Positions 27,001 through 35,180 of a DNA stretch of 64,000 bases are shown piece by piece. The number at the start of each line of letters is the position of its first letter. Positions within the stretch are counted from its first letter, which is position 1. The notes under the pieces were generated by a model. It had not been told where the DNA came from, ran no database searches, and saw only the letters and a program-made list of their open reading frames with translations. This stretch comes from JAHECE01 sp963780675 (GTDB taxonomy: Bacteria; Actinomycetota; Actinomycetes; Actinomycetales; JAHECE01): contig CAWACR010000009.1 in assembly GCA_963780675.1 (NCBI GenBank), forward strand, positions 270,005 to 334,004, in the 5' to 3' direction. A program made the translations under genes and the position numbers.

Positions 27001-30000
27001 GACCCGCCGACGAACGTCGCGACGTCGATCGGACCACCGGCAGCGATGGGCAGCACCGGCAGCGCCGCGATCACGGACGCGGTCGCCGCGTTCACCGCGA
27101 TCGACCGCAGGGCGAACGGCGACGGCGCGAGCAGGCCGGCCGCACCCGAAACCCGCGCACCCTGGACCGCGGCCAGCGCGTCGGCGAGCGCCCGCGCCGC
27201 ACCGATCACCGCGAGGGTCGCCGAGCCGCCGCCCGCGACCGGCAGGGCCGACGACGACGTCCGCGACGTCCCGGTCGCGATGACCACGACGGCGCCGCCC
27301 GCGGACACCGCGCGGGCGATGGTCGCGAGGACGTCGTGCCGCGCCAGCGTCAGCGCGACGAGCGAGGCGAGCGAGGCGGCCTCCGCGTCCTGGGTGGCGG
27401 TGAGCCCGAGGTCCCCACCGACGACGAGCGCCGGTCCGGTCCCGAGCGTCGCCCCGGTCGTCACGGTGACGAGGACGACGGCGTTCCCCGCCGTGGTCCC
27501 GCCCGCCGCGTCGGCGAGGCTCCGGTCGAGGGAGGTCGCGGTGAGGGCGAGGCCCCCGGCCGTGCCGAGCGCGGCGCCGTCGGCCACCGTCGCCGTCGTC
27601 GAGCCGTCGGTGACGACGAGGGCGAGCGCCGGCGCGGACCCGCCCGACGCGGTGGCGGTGGTCCCGGACTCCGAGGACGCCCCGACGACGACGGCCGGCG
27701 CCTCGAGCGTCAGCGTTCCGTCGAGGAGGGCGCGGGTCGCGAGCGCGGAGAGGGCGACGGCGACGGCGGAGCCCGTGCCGGCGTCGGACCCCTCGGCGAG
27801 GACGTCGTTGGTGTCGGCGGACCGGGCGCCGATCCCCTGGCCCTCGGCGGTGCGGACGCCGAGCGTGCCCGCGCCGCCCGAGCCGAGGATCGCCTCGGTG
27901 AGACCGCGCAGCCGGCCGAACCCGAAAGCGCTGGCGACGCCGGAGAGGCCGGCCGCCCGCGCGGCGTCGAGCGCCGCGAAGCCGGAGCCGTTCGCGGTCG
28001 CGCCGCCGAGGTTCGCGACAGAGCGGACGGAGAGCGTGCCGTCGGAGTCGGCGTCGACCACCAGGCGGCGGGCGGAGATCCCCGCGAGGCTCGCCGCGTC
28101 GATCACCGCGCGGGTGCTGCGCTCGACGGTCGCCGTCGCGATCCCGGCACCGGCACCGGCGCCCGACGCGTCCCCCCACGCGCGGGCGTCGGTGCGGTTG
28201 GTCGCGAGGATCCGGAGCGCGCCGTCGGCCTCGACCGAGGACGAGCCGCCGAGCCGGGCGTCGGCGGAGCTGCTGAGCGCGACCGAGGCGGTCGCGGCGT
28301 CGGCAGCGGAGTCGGTGTGCGCGGCGTCGGCCGAGGCGGTGGCGGAACCGACGGCGGAGGAATCCGCGAGGAGGGCGACGTCGCCGCTCGCCTCGAGCCG
28401 GGAGTCGAGCACGGTGACCGAGGCGCCGGAGGTTCCGGCGACGGCGGCGGCCGGGCCGGTCGCCGAGCCGGTGGTCGCGGACCGGGCGCCCAGCGTGATG
28501 TCCCCGCCGCGCAGCGTGGCGCCGGTGACGGTGACCGAGGAGCCCGCGGTCGCGTCGGTGCCCGCGGCGGCGTCGGACCCGGAGAAAGTGATCGCGCCGG
28601 CTCCGGTGTCGAGGATGGCGCCCTGCTCGACGACGACGTGCTGCGCCCGGATCTCCAGGCCGGCGTCGGTGAGCCGGATCTCGCCGGTGATGATGATCGT
28701 CCCCGAGGCCGAGGTGATGACGATCCGGACCACGCCCGAGAGGGGCAGGTCGGCGACGGCGCCGCCGACGCTCACCCGCAGCGTGTCCGCCGCGGCGTCG
28801 TGGGTGACGGTGCCGGGCTCGACGGCGCCGGCCAGGTCGAGGGAGGCCTCGCCGCCCGCGGTGGTGGTCCAGGCGAGGGGCTCGGTGGTGGTGGTCGCCG
28901 CGGCGGTGTCAGCGGCGGCGACCGGGTCGGCGGTGGTCGCGGCGTCGACGATCGGCTCGGCCGGCGCCTCGCCGGCGGGCAGCTCGCCGGCGGGCTGCTC
29001 GGCGGCGGGCTGCTCGGCGGCGGGCTGCTCGGCGGCGGGCGCCTCGCCGGCAGGAGCCGCCTCGACCACGGGCTCCGGCACCGGCTCGGGCGCGACCTCC
29101 ACAACGGGCTCCGGCGCAGGCTCGGGCTCGGGAACTGCGAGCGCCGGCGCGGAGGAGACGGACCGCACCTCGCCAGGCGCCAGCGAGTCGGCCATGAGGC
29201 CGGACCCCGTGTGCCCGAGGCCGAGCACGTGGCCGATCTCGTGCCGGACCACGGTCATGAGGCTCATCGCCCCCCAGCCCCAGCCGGCGGCGTCGTCGTC
29301 GATCACGACCGAGGAGCCGGACGACGCACCCAGCGTCGCGCCCCCCAGGTCGGCCACCGACGCCGTGACGCCGCTCGCGTCCCCGCCGACGGCGGACCAC
29401 TCGGCCTTGACCTGCGCGACCGCGCTCGCCAGCTCCGCGGACGTCAGCGCCGCGTCGGGTCCGACCGGCACCTCGGGGAGGCTCGCGGCGGTCATGGCCT
29501 CGGCGCCCGCCGTCGGGCTCGGCGAGGGCGTCGGGCTCGGCGAGGGCGTGGTGGTCACCGACGTGCCGTCATCCCCGGAGATGGTGCCCTGCCCGCCGTC
29601 CTCGAGGGGGCAGGAGATCGAGGCCTGGTCGCCGTTCGTCCCGCCCACCGTGGTGCACTGGCTGGTGGAGAGCGCCTTGGCCAGGGCCTCGAGCGCCTCC
29701 TGGAGGCGGGCGTTGGCGTCGGCCGTCGCGGCCTCCGCGGCCGACTGCTGCGCCTGCTGCTCCGCCACGACCGCGGCCTGCTGCTGCCGCGCGGTCGTCA
29801 CCTGGGCCGCAGCCTGCTCGGCCCGGTAGGCGGCGACCCGCGCCTCCTGCTCCTGCGCGAGCAGGGAGTCGATGTGCGCGCGGGCGTCCTGGGGAGAGGA
29901 CAGCGGGATCACGAGGACGACGGCGTCCCGCAGCGGGACGACGACGGCGGCCCCTCGGGCGCCGGTCGGGCCGTCGGGTGCGGGGGTCGAGACCGTGGGC

Positions 30001-30170
30001 GCGGCGCCGTCCGTCTGCGCGGTTGCGGTGGCGGCCGTCCCGACGACCAACGAGGCGACGAGCGCGAACGACGTGCTCAGCGCGACCAGGCGGCGCCCGA
30101 GTCCGCGACGGCGTTCGGGCAGCGCGGGGACGCCGGAATCACCGGCGTCAGCCTCCCGCTCACCGAACAC
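1..30170 (-). CDS. Giant secreted repeat protein with embedded metzincin module (3' end beyond window; nine +1 frame breaks)
   Basis: Likely a secreted surface or matrix protein of at least 10,050 residues. I chose GTG 30170, preceded by GGGGA, because it gives a normal signal peptide: Arg-rich residues 20-27, hydrophobic 28-48, probable cut after Ala51. An in-frame ATG at 30341 adds 57 residues with no protein character. Order: coiled coil about 95-170; Ser/Thr/Pro linker; metzincin-like module with H310, E311, H314, H320 and Met326; Glu/Pro/Ala stalk; beta-helix-like region about 440-1150; ZU5-like domain (26.6-26.2 kb); long repeat array (25.9-13.6 kb); second repeat family (13.5-7 kb); degenerate RTX repeats (about 4.1-0.4 kb); Calx-beta-like segment at the edge. 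The frame is open from 30170 to 11342, then steps +1 near 11340, 11256, 8143, 7896, 7429, 6978, 6402, 6010 and 5528, and is open from there to base 1. Function (adhesion, matrix, defence) is not shown by sequence. Confidence 0.85.
400..4100 (-). repeat. Degenerate RTX-type GGxGxD calcium-binding repeats
   Basis: The minus-strand frame (codons starting at positions equal to 2 modulo 3) contains many GGxGxD-like nonapeptides, including GGDGNDIVIVIG near 580-545, YGGEGNDRF near 765, GGTGDDAF near 960, LGGGNDTATGGLGRD near 3105-3062 and YGGDGNDLL near 3825. They are spread among beta-strand segments rather than packed as in a classical RTX toxin. Such motifs bind calcium in parallel beta-rolls. 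The next segment (about 220-100) has a DDDEP...LVEG pattern like Calx-beta domains. Confidence 0.75.
7000..13500 (-). repeat. Second repeat family (SITDL..EF ... YRYWL) in the giant protein
   Basis: Downstream of the main array the protein changes to units containing IDVTF, then S(I/V)(T/L)DL.(A/P)EF.L.G, then YRYWL/YRYFL, then VTF..GSW. Examples of the YRY landmark lie near 12870, 10080, 9690, 9065, 8455, 8090, 7690 and 7345. Spacing within the clustered part is about 340-630 bp. These landmarks are also what proves the correct frame across the junctions at 8143, 7429 and 6978, because the motif is split between two frames there. Confidence 0.65.
13590..25900 (-). repeat. About 30 diverged repeats of roughly 120 residues in the giant protein
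   Basis: The protein cycles through the same landmarks: GPYLRV, then T(I/L)AGQSLSGD(V/F), then a VIALAN-like strand, GDG, GVAGSLSGT, VPGVSLSGTL and INTT. The INTT/VNTT landmark falls near 24154, 23809, 23502, 23182, 22765, 22410, 22035, 21655, 21280, 20950 and 20547, a spacing of 300-420 bp with a mean near 365 bp. Units are diverged, so the array is ancient rather than freshly amplified. The alternating hydrophobic pattern suggests all-beta modules. Recognisable structure fades near 25.9 and 13.6 kb. Confidence 0.8.
28971..29045 (-). repeat. Five 15-bp tandem units encoding PAAEQ/PAGE-type stalk
   Basis: Consecutive 15-bp units (for example 29001-29015 and 29016-29030 are identical) encode a PAAEQ-like pentapeptide. 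They follow a Pro-Glu-Pro-rich stretch (29150-29060) just after the protease module. The near-identity of units suggests recent slippage, so copy number may vary between strains. Likely an extended, flexible or wall-spanning linker. Confidence 0.8.
29150..29480 (-). other. Metzincin (matrixin-like) zinc-protease module inside the giant protein
   Basis: The coding strand reads HEIGHVLGLGH at 29243-29211, the full HExxHxxGxxH zinc site, followed six residues later by a Met (GSGLM) that can serve as the Met-turn. Upstream residues (VVIDDDAAGWGWGAMSLMTV) match the lead-in seen in short metzincin-like modules of other giant bacterial repeat proteins. The module is much shorter than a free-standing matrixin, so it may be a reduced or self-processing domain. 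All three zinc His and the catalytic Glu are present. Confidence 0.75.
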
Positions 30171-30198
30171 ACAGTCCCCGATCTGTGCTGCACGGCAC

Positions 30199-30217
30199 GC
30201 CGACCAGGTGGGTCGGC
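30199..30217. promoter_or_regulatory. Inverted repeat in the leader of the giant gene
   Basis: GCCGACC (30199-30205) and GGTCGGC (30211-30217) form a 7-bp inverted repeat around a 5-nt loop. It ends 29 nt before the chosen GTG at 30170. It could be an operator or a leader hairpin; sequence alone does not decide. Confidence 0.35.
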
Positions 30218-30277
30218 ACGCGTGACGTTGATTACCTTGGCACGCGCGGCACCGCAGCGGAAGGGGTTTCCGGGACT

Positions 30278-30308
30278 TTGTGCCCAGGCAATTCGCCTGC
30301 GGTATACA
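30278..30308 (+). promoter_or_regulatory. Possible sigma-70-type promoter for the methyltransferase gene, with internal inverted repeat
   Basis: TTGTGC (30278-30283) and TATACA (30303-30308) are spaced 19 nt, slightly long for a housekeeping promoter. CAGGC/GCCTG (30285-30299) forms a 5-bp inverted repeat between them. It lies 127 nt ahead of the ATG at 30435, in the shared region between two divergent genes. Confidence 0.35.
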
Positions 30309-30434
30309 AATGCCCCGTCTCTTTGTGGCGCGCGGACGCACATACGGCGTGTCGACTTGCGATCACGGTTCACGCGGGTGTGCCGGCGCGAGGCCCGGTT
30401 GCGCCACGCGCGTCGGGCCCGGAGACTCGCCTCC

Positions 30435-32090
30435 ATGCGGGGGAGGTTGCGGGCGACGGTCCGGATGGTGCGCGAGGGAAACACCGGCGCGCGGCTGCGG
30501 GTGATGCGCGACGGCGCGGCCGCCACCCGGATCGCGGCGCTCGGGGCGGGCGTGCGCTCCGGCGTGCTGACCACGCTCGAGACACGCCCCCTGGACCTGG
30601 ACGCGCTCGCGGCGGCGGCGGGCGCCGTCGACGTCGACCTCCTCGCCGCCTTCCTCCGCACCCTCGAGGCGAACGGCCTGGTCACGACCACCGGCGGCCG
30701 CTGGGGGATCACACGGAGGGCGCGCGACGTGCTCGACGACCCCGTCGCCCGCGCCGCCGCGCTCGCCTACGGCGGCTACCACACGGACCTCTACCGGGGC
30801 CTGCCCGCCCAGCTCGGGGGCGGCCCGGCGCGCACCGACATCGCCGACGAGGGCGAGACCATCGCCCGGCTCTCCGAGGGCTTCCGGCCGTTCGTCGAGG
30901 AGACCGTCCGCGGCGTGACGCGCGACGTCGCGCCGCGGCGCGTGCTCGACGTCGGGTGCGGGTCCGGCCACCTGCTCGCCGCGATGCTCGACGCCGCACC
31001 GGGGGCCGTCGGGATCGGTATCGACTCCGACGCCTCGGCGGTGGACCTGGCGCGGCGCACTTTGGCCGACGCCGGCCTCGGGCGGCGGGTGGAGGTCGCC
31101 CGGGAGGACGCGCGGGGCCTCGCGGCGCGCCTCGCCGAGCACGGCGGGCCGGTGGACCTCCTGCTGCTGGCGAACGTCATCTACTACACGCCGCTCGGGG
31201 AGCGCACGGCGTTCCTGCGCACCGTGGCCTCGGCGCTGCGTCCTGGCGGGACGTTGGTGCTGGTCACGACGATCGCGGAGGCCGAGGCGTTCTCCCGGCA
31301 CTTCGACCTGTTGCTGCGGGCGCAGGGTCGCGGGATGGAACTGCCCGAGGCCGACGCGCTGCGCGACCACCTCGCCCAAGCCGACTTCCGCGACGTCGTC
31401 GTGAGGCGCCTGGCCCCCGGGATTCCGCTTGTGGCCGTGACCGCGCGAGCGGCGCCGGGCGCGACCGCGACACCCGAGCGTTCGACCCCAGACCAAGAGG
31501 ACCGACCCGTGACTCCCGACCTGCACCTGACCGGCGACGACGCCGCCGACGCCCTGCTCTCGACCACCCCGCTCGCGTTGCTCATCGGGATGCTCCTGGA
31601 CCAGCAGGTGGCGATGGAGACGGCGTTCGCGGGGCCGGCGAAGCTGCGGGACCGCCTGGGCGGGCTGGACGCGGCGGCGATCGCGACGATGGACTCGGGC
31701 GCTCTGGAGGAGGCGTGCCGCACGCCCCCGGCCGTGCACCGCTACCCGGGCGCGATGGCGAAGCGGATCCAGGCGCTGTGCGCCGTCGTGGTCGAGAGGT
31801 ACGACGGCGACGCTTCGGCGCTCTGGGAGCGCGGCGAGCCCGACGGCGCGGAGGTGCTCCGGCGGCTCGAGGCCCTCCCCGGCTTCGGCGAGCAGAAGGC
31901 GCGGATCTTCCTCGCGCTGCTCGGCAAGCAGCTCGGGCTCGAGGCGCCGGGCTGGCGCGAGTCGGCCGGGCCGTACGGCGAGGAGGGCTCGTTCCGCTCG
32001 GTGGCGGACGTCGTCGACCCGGAGTCCCTCGCGCGCGTCCGCGAGACGAAGCGCGCGGCGAAGGCGCAGGCCAAGGCGTCGGCGACGTAG
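30435..32090 (+). CDS. Class I SAM-dependent methyltransferase fused in frame to an HhH-GPD base-excision repair protein
   Basis: Residues about 1-355 are a methyltransferase: an N-terminal winged-helix-like part, then the SAM-binding VLDVGCGSGHLL motif and a downstream LLLLANVIYYTPLGE segment. Residues about 359-551 match the actinobacterial HhH-GPD-type repair family (LLIGMLLDQQVAMETAF near its start; LPGFGEQKARIFLALL helix-hairpin-helix). No stop separates them. However, GTG 31509 has a strong AAGAGGA site seven bases upstream, so the repair domain is probably also, or only, made separately. In the +1 frame a TGA overlaps this GTG (GTGA), the usual form of a coupled gene pair. One undetected +1 insertion near the methyltransferase end would restore that arrangement. 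Start ATG 30435 has GGAG ten bases upstream; ATG 30465 is an alternative. Confidence 0.8.
   Translation: MRGRLRATVRMVREGNTGARLRVMRDGAAATRIAALGAGVRSGVLTTLETRPLDLDALAAAAGAVDVDLLAAFLRTLEANGLVTTTGGRWGITRRARDVLDDPVARAAALAYGGYHTDLYRGLPAQLGGGPARTDIADEGETIARLSEGFRPFVEETVRGVTRDVAPRRVLDVGCGSGHLLAAMLDAAPGAVGIGIDSDASAVDLARRTLADAGLGRRVEVAREDARGLAARLAEHGGPVDLLLLANVIYYTPLGERTAFLRTVASALRPGGTLVLVTTIAEAEAFSRHFDLLLRAQGRGMELPEADALRDHLAQADFRDVVVRRLAPGIPLVAVTARAAPGATATPERSTPDQEDRPVTPDLHLTGDDAADALLSTTPLALLIGMLLDQQVAMETAFAGPAKLRDRLGGLDAAAIATMDSGALEEACRTPPAVHRYPGAMAKRIQALCAVVVERYDGDASALWERGEPDGAEVLRRLEALPGFGEQKARIFLALLGKQLGLEAPGWRESAGPYGEEGSFRSVADVVDPESLARVRETKRAAKAQAKASAT
31509..32090 (+). CDS. HhH-GPD-type base excision DNA repair protein (probable separate start)
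   Basis: This 193-residue product has the normal family length when started at GTG 31509. It contains the helix-hairpin-helix LPGFGEQKARIFLALL, which binds the DNA backbone in glycosylases of the Nth/MutY type, and ends in a Lys/Ala-rich tail. The AAGAGGA ribosome-binding site at seven bases is one of the best in the window. It lies in the same open frame as the upstream methyltransferase. The base specificity cannot be told from sequence. Confidence 0.75.
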   Translation: MTPDLHLTGDDAADALLSTTPLALLIGMLLDQQVAMETAFAGPAKLRDRLGGLDAAAIATMDSGALEEACRTPPAVHRYPGAMAKRIQALCAVVVERYDGDASALWERGEPDGAEVLRRLEALPGFGEQKARIFLALLGKQLGLEAPGWRESAGPYGEEGSFRSVADVVDPESLARVRETKRAAKAQAKASAT

Positions 32091-32131
32091 CCGGCCCGCC
32101 GCCCCGCCGCCCGTCACCCCCAACCCCGCCC

Positions 32132-33787
32132 CTACACTGCGGCCACCCCGCCGAGCAGGGTGAAAATCACCTGCGCCAGGATGATCTTGCTGATCATCGA
32201 GATCGGGTAGACGAGCGACCACCCGATGTTGGGCGACTCGTCGCGGGACTGCTCGGCGGCGAAGCCCAGCACCGCGGGCTGGGTGTGCAGCGCCGAGACC
32301 ACGCCGGTGAGCATCCCGAACGGGATCCGGAGCACCTTGTACCCCACGACGATCGTGAGCACGGGGACGACCACACTGATCACGGCCCCCACCAGCAGGA
32401 TCGTCACCCCGCCGCTGCTGGCGAACGTCGACACGAAGGTGTACCCGGACTTCAGCCCCACCGCCGCGAGGAACAGGATCAGGCCGATCTGCCGCAGCGT
32501 CAGGTTCGCGTTGTACGGGATGGTCCACACCAGAGGGCCGGTGCGGCGGATCGCCCCGAGCACCAGGCCCACGAGCAGCGGCCCGCCCGCGGAGCCCAAC
32601 GTGAAGGTCACGCCGCCGGGGAGGGGGATCGGGATCAACCCCACGAGGAGGCCGAGCGACATGCCCAGCCCGAACGAGAGCAGGTCGATCTCGCTCAGCA
32701 CCTTGTAGGAGTCGCCGAAGAGCTTGCCCACCTCGCCCATGCGGTCCCGCTCGGCGACCACGCGCACCCGGTCCCCGAGTTCGAGCACGGTGTCGCCGGT
32801 GGCCATGACGTCGACGTCGCCGCGCCGCACCCGCGTGATGATCGCGCCGTAGCGCTCGGGCAGCTCCAGGTCGCGGATGCGCCGGCCGACGAGCTCCTTG
32901 CGCGAGACGAAGATCCGCCGCACGTCGTAGGTGCTGCGGTCGACGTCGAGACGGTCGGGGTCCGCCCGGCCCAGCACCTCGCACGCCTCGGCGACGTCGT
33001 CCGGCCTGCCGACGACGACGACGCGGTCCCCGACCGCGAGGGTCGTGTCGCCGTCGGCCACGCTCACCACGCCGTCGTGCTCGATCCGGCTGACGACGAC
33101 GCGCAGCTTCCGGCCCCGGTGGAGGTCGCGGAGCGCCCAGCCGACGACGGCGGGGTTCCCCACCCGCACGGTGAGGTTGGAGATCGTCTTCTGGACCAGG
33201 CTGAGGTCCTTGAGGCGCTCGGCCTCCTTGAGGTAGTCGATCCGGTAGATCGCGCGCATGGCGGTGATGGCGAGGATCGGCCCGAGCACGCCCATCGGGT
33301 AGGCCACGGAGTAGCCGACCACGGGCTCGTTGAGCAGAGCCTCGACGGTGTCGGCGGGGGCCTGCTGATGGATCAGCTCGAGCACGCCGGCGAGGGCCGG
33401 CGTGTTGGTGAGGCTGCCGGCGAACAGGCCCGAGGCGATGGTCGACTTGAGGGCGAAGAGCGTGGCTGCGACGTAGACGAGCACGGCCCCGACGAGCAAC
33501 ATGCCCGTCACGAAGAGGTTGTCGCGGATGCCCTTGCGGTTGAAGGAGCTGAAGAAACCCGCGCCGCTGCTGAGGCCGATCGTGTAGACGAAGACGGCGA
33601 GGCCGAAGGTGAACGCGAAGTCGGGGACCTTCAGGTCGGGGCTGAACGAACCGATCACGAGCCCGACGAACAGCACCGCCGCCACACCGAGGCTCGCGCC
33701 CTTGACGCGGATCCGGCCCACGGCGTAGCCGAGCGCACAGGTGACGAAGAGCAGCAGGAGCGGGTTCGCCGTCAACAGGTCGATCAT
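32132..33787 (-). CDS. AspT/YidE-family transporter with two RCK_C domains
   Basis: A 551-residue membrane protein: about five membrane segments (residues 5-165), two RCK_C (TrkA-C) ligand-binding domains (about 210-375; LAVGDRVVVVGRP and LELGDRVRVVAE), then a second membrane block (about 390-551). This is the layout of the aspartate:alanine exchanger family, which includes YidE/YbjL. Repeats of GLxxxTNTPALAG and GVVSALHTQPAVLG in the two halves reflect the internal duplication. ATG 33787 has GAGGAGG six bases upstream. The substrate is unknown; no aspartate decarboxylase is adjacent, so alanine/aspartate exchange is only one option. Confidence 0.85.
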   Translation of the reverse strand: MIDLLTANPLLLLFVTCALGYAVGRIRVKGASLGVAAVLFVGLVIGSFSPDLKVPDFAFTFGLAVFVYTIGLSSGAGFFSSFNRKGIRDNLFVTGMLLVGAVLVYVAATLFALKSTIASGLFAGSLTNTPALAGVLELIHQQAPADTVEALLNEPVVGYSVAYPMGVLGPILAITAMRAIYRIDYLKEAERLKDLSLVQKTISNLTVRVGNPAVVGWALRDLHRGRKLRVVVSRIEHDGVVSVADGDTTLAVGDRVVVVGRPDDVAEACEVLGRADPDRLDVDRSTYDVRRIFVSRKELVGRRIRDLELPERYGAIITRVRRGDVDVMATGDTVLELGDRVRVVAERDRMGEVGKLFGDSYKVLSEIDLLSFGLGMSLGLLVGLIPIPLPGGVTFTLGSAGGPLLVGLVLGAIRRTGPLVWTIPYNANLTLRQIGLILFLAAVGLKSGYTFVSTFASSGGVTILLVGAVISVVVPVLTIVVGYKVLRIPFGMLTGVVSALHTQPAVLGFAAEQSRDESPNIGWSLVYPISMISKIILAQVIFTLLGGVAAV

Positions 33788-34004
33788 CGAGCGCCTCCTC
33801 GTCGGCAGGTCGGCCGGCCCGGCACGGCCGGCTTCGGCGGGCGACACCGGGGCACCGCCCAGTGAAATACCAGGCAGGAGCACCGACCTAGGACTTGGGG
33901 CCGAGCCGACGCCCGGTGCCGGGGGTAGGTGCGTGCGCGGCGGACCTTCCTCCGGGCGCCACGGCGGGTCGTCTTCCTCGGGTCTGCGGTGGGGCTCCTC
34001 CTCG

Positions 34005-35177
34005 TCAGATCGCGCGAGCCAGCACCCCGAGCAGCTCCTCCCGCGTGAGCACCACCGGGTTGCCCTTCGTGCTGCTCGCCCGTGCCGCGCCGTCGGCGAT
34101 CGCCTCGAGGTCGACCTCGCGGACGCCGTACGCCCCGAGGGGCCGGACCTCGAGCGCCGCACACAGCTCGCGCACCCACGCCGCGCCGTCCTCGGCGACG
34201 GCGTCGGACCGCCCCGTGAGCAGCCGGCCCACCTCGTCGTAGCGCGCCAGCGCGGGCGACGACGGCGCCCGGTCCCGCAGGGCGGCCAGGTTCGCCTCGA
34301 TCACGAGCGGGAGCAGTCGCGCGCACACCGCGCCGTGGGGGGCGGTGACGATCCCGCCGATCACCCCGGCGAGCCCGTGCACCGCGCCGAGCCTCGCGTT
34401 CGCGAGGGCCAGCCCCCCGAACAGGCTGGTCAGGGCCATGTCGCGGCGGGCGGCGTCGTCGTCGCCGTGCTCTACTGCGCGGCGCAGCGACCGCGCCGCC
34501 CGCGCGATGCCGTCCCGTGCCAGGGCGTCGGTGACCGGGTTCGCGAACGGCGAGACGAACGGCTCGATCACCTGGGTCAGCGCGTCCAACCCGGTGGCGG
34601 CGGTCACCGCGGGCGGCAGGGCTCGGGTGAGCGTCGGGTCGACCACGGCGACGCGCGGCAGCATGGTCGCGCTGCGCAGGCTGACCTTGACGCGCTGCTC
34701 GGTCGCCGTGAGGACCGCGTTGCGCGTCACCTCCGAGCCGCTGCCCGCCGTCGTCGGCACGGCGACCACGGGGACGGACGGCTCGGTGAGCGGCTGCCCG
34801 CGGCCCACCACCTCGAGGTAGTCGAGCACGTCGCCGGGGTTGGCCGCGAGCGCGGCGACGGCCTTGGCGGTGTCGATGACGCTGCCGCCGCCGATGGCGA
34901 CGACGACGTCGGCCCCCTCCTCACGCAGGCGGGCGGCCGCCTCCCGCGCCGACTCCACGGTGGGCTCGCCCGCGACCTGGAGCACCGGTCCCGTGATCCC
35001 GGCGTCGGCGAGCGCCGCGCGCAGGTCGGCCGTCCGGGCGAGGGAGGACCCGACGACGACGGCGCAGCGCACGGGCGCCGTCGGCACCCCGATCGCCTCG
35101 CGCACCAGGGTGGGCAGCTCGGCCGCGACGCCGTCCCCGACGACGATCCGGGCGGGGGTGGCGAGCTCGAAGCGCAT
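34005..35177 (-). CDS. Iron-type alcohol dehydrogenase (maleylacetate-reductase-like)
   Basis: A 390-residue NAD(P)-dependent dehydrogenase of the Fe-ADH superfamily. Visible are the nucleotide-binding GGGSVIDTAKA (residues about 96-106), PTTAGSGSEVT, and the metal region LDALTQVIE with later AVHGLAG and APHGAV histidines. The usual first His of the DALTH motif is Gln here, as in a known subgroup, so metal use may differ. It begins three bases after the stop of the ABM gene, so the two are co-transcribed and probably coupled. The pairing suggests oxidation or reduction of a small aromatic or carbonyl substrate; that is inference. Confidence 0.85.
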   Translation of the reverse strand: MRFELATPARIVVGDGVAAELPTLVREAIGVPTAPVRCAVVVGSSLARTADLRAALADAGITGPVLQVAGEPTVESAREAAARLREEGADVVVAIGGGSVIDTAKAVAALAANPGDVLDYLEVVGRGQPLTEPSVPVVAVPTTAGSGSEVTRNAVLTATEQRVKVSLRSATMLPRVAVVDPTLTRALPPAVTAATGLDALTQVIEPFVSPFANPVTDALARDGIARAARSLRRAVEHGDDDAARRDMALTSLFGGLALANARLGAVHGLAGVIGGIVTAPHGAVCARLLPLVIEANLAALRDRAPSSPALARYDEVGRLLTGRSDAVAEDGAAWVRELCAALEVRPLGAYGVREVDLEAIADGAARASSTKGNPVVLTREELLGVLARAI

Positions 35178-35180
35178 CTG

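Noticed and set aside
26716..29829. 1,037-residue plus-strand frame
   Set aside because: Ala/Pro/Ser-rich antisense shadow of the beta-helix region.
30171..30341. ATG 30341 as start of the giant gene
   Set aside because: The extra 57 residues are Cys/Arg-rich without protein character, and promoter-like elements lie there. GTG 30170 gives a proper signal peptide.
24063..30434. About 2,100-residue plus-strand extension ahead of the methyltransferase
   Set aside because: It is antisense to the giant gene and low in complexity. Methyltransferase homology begins only near 30435.
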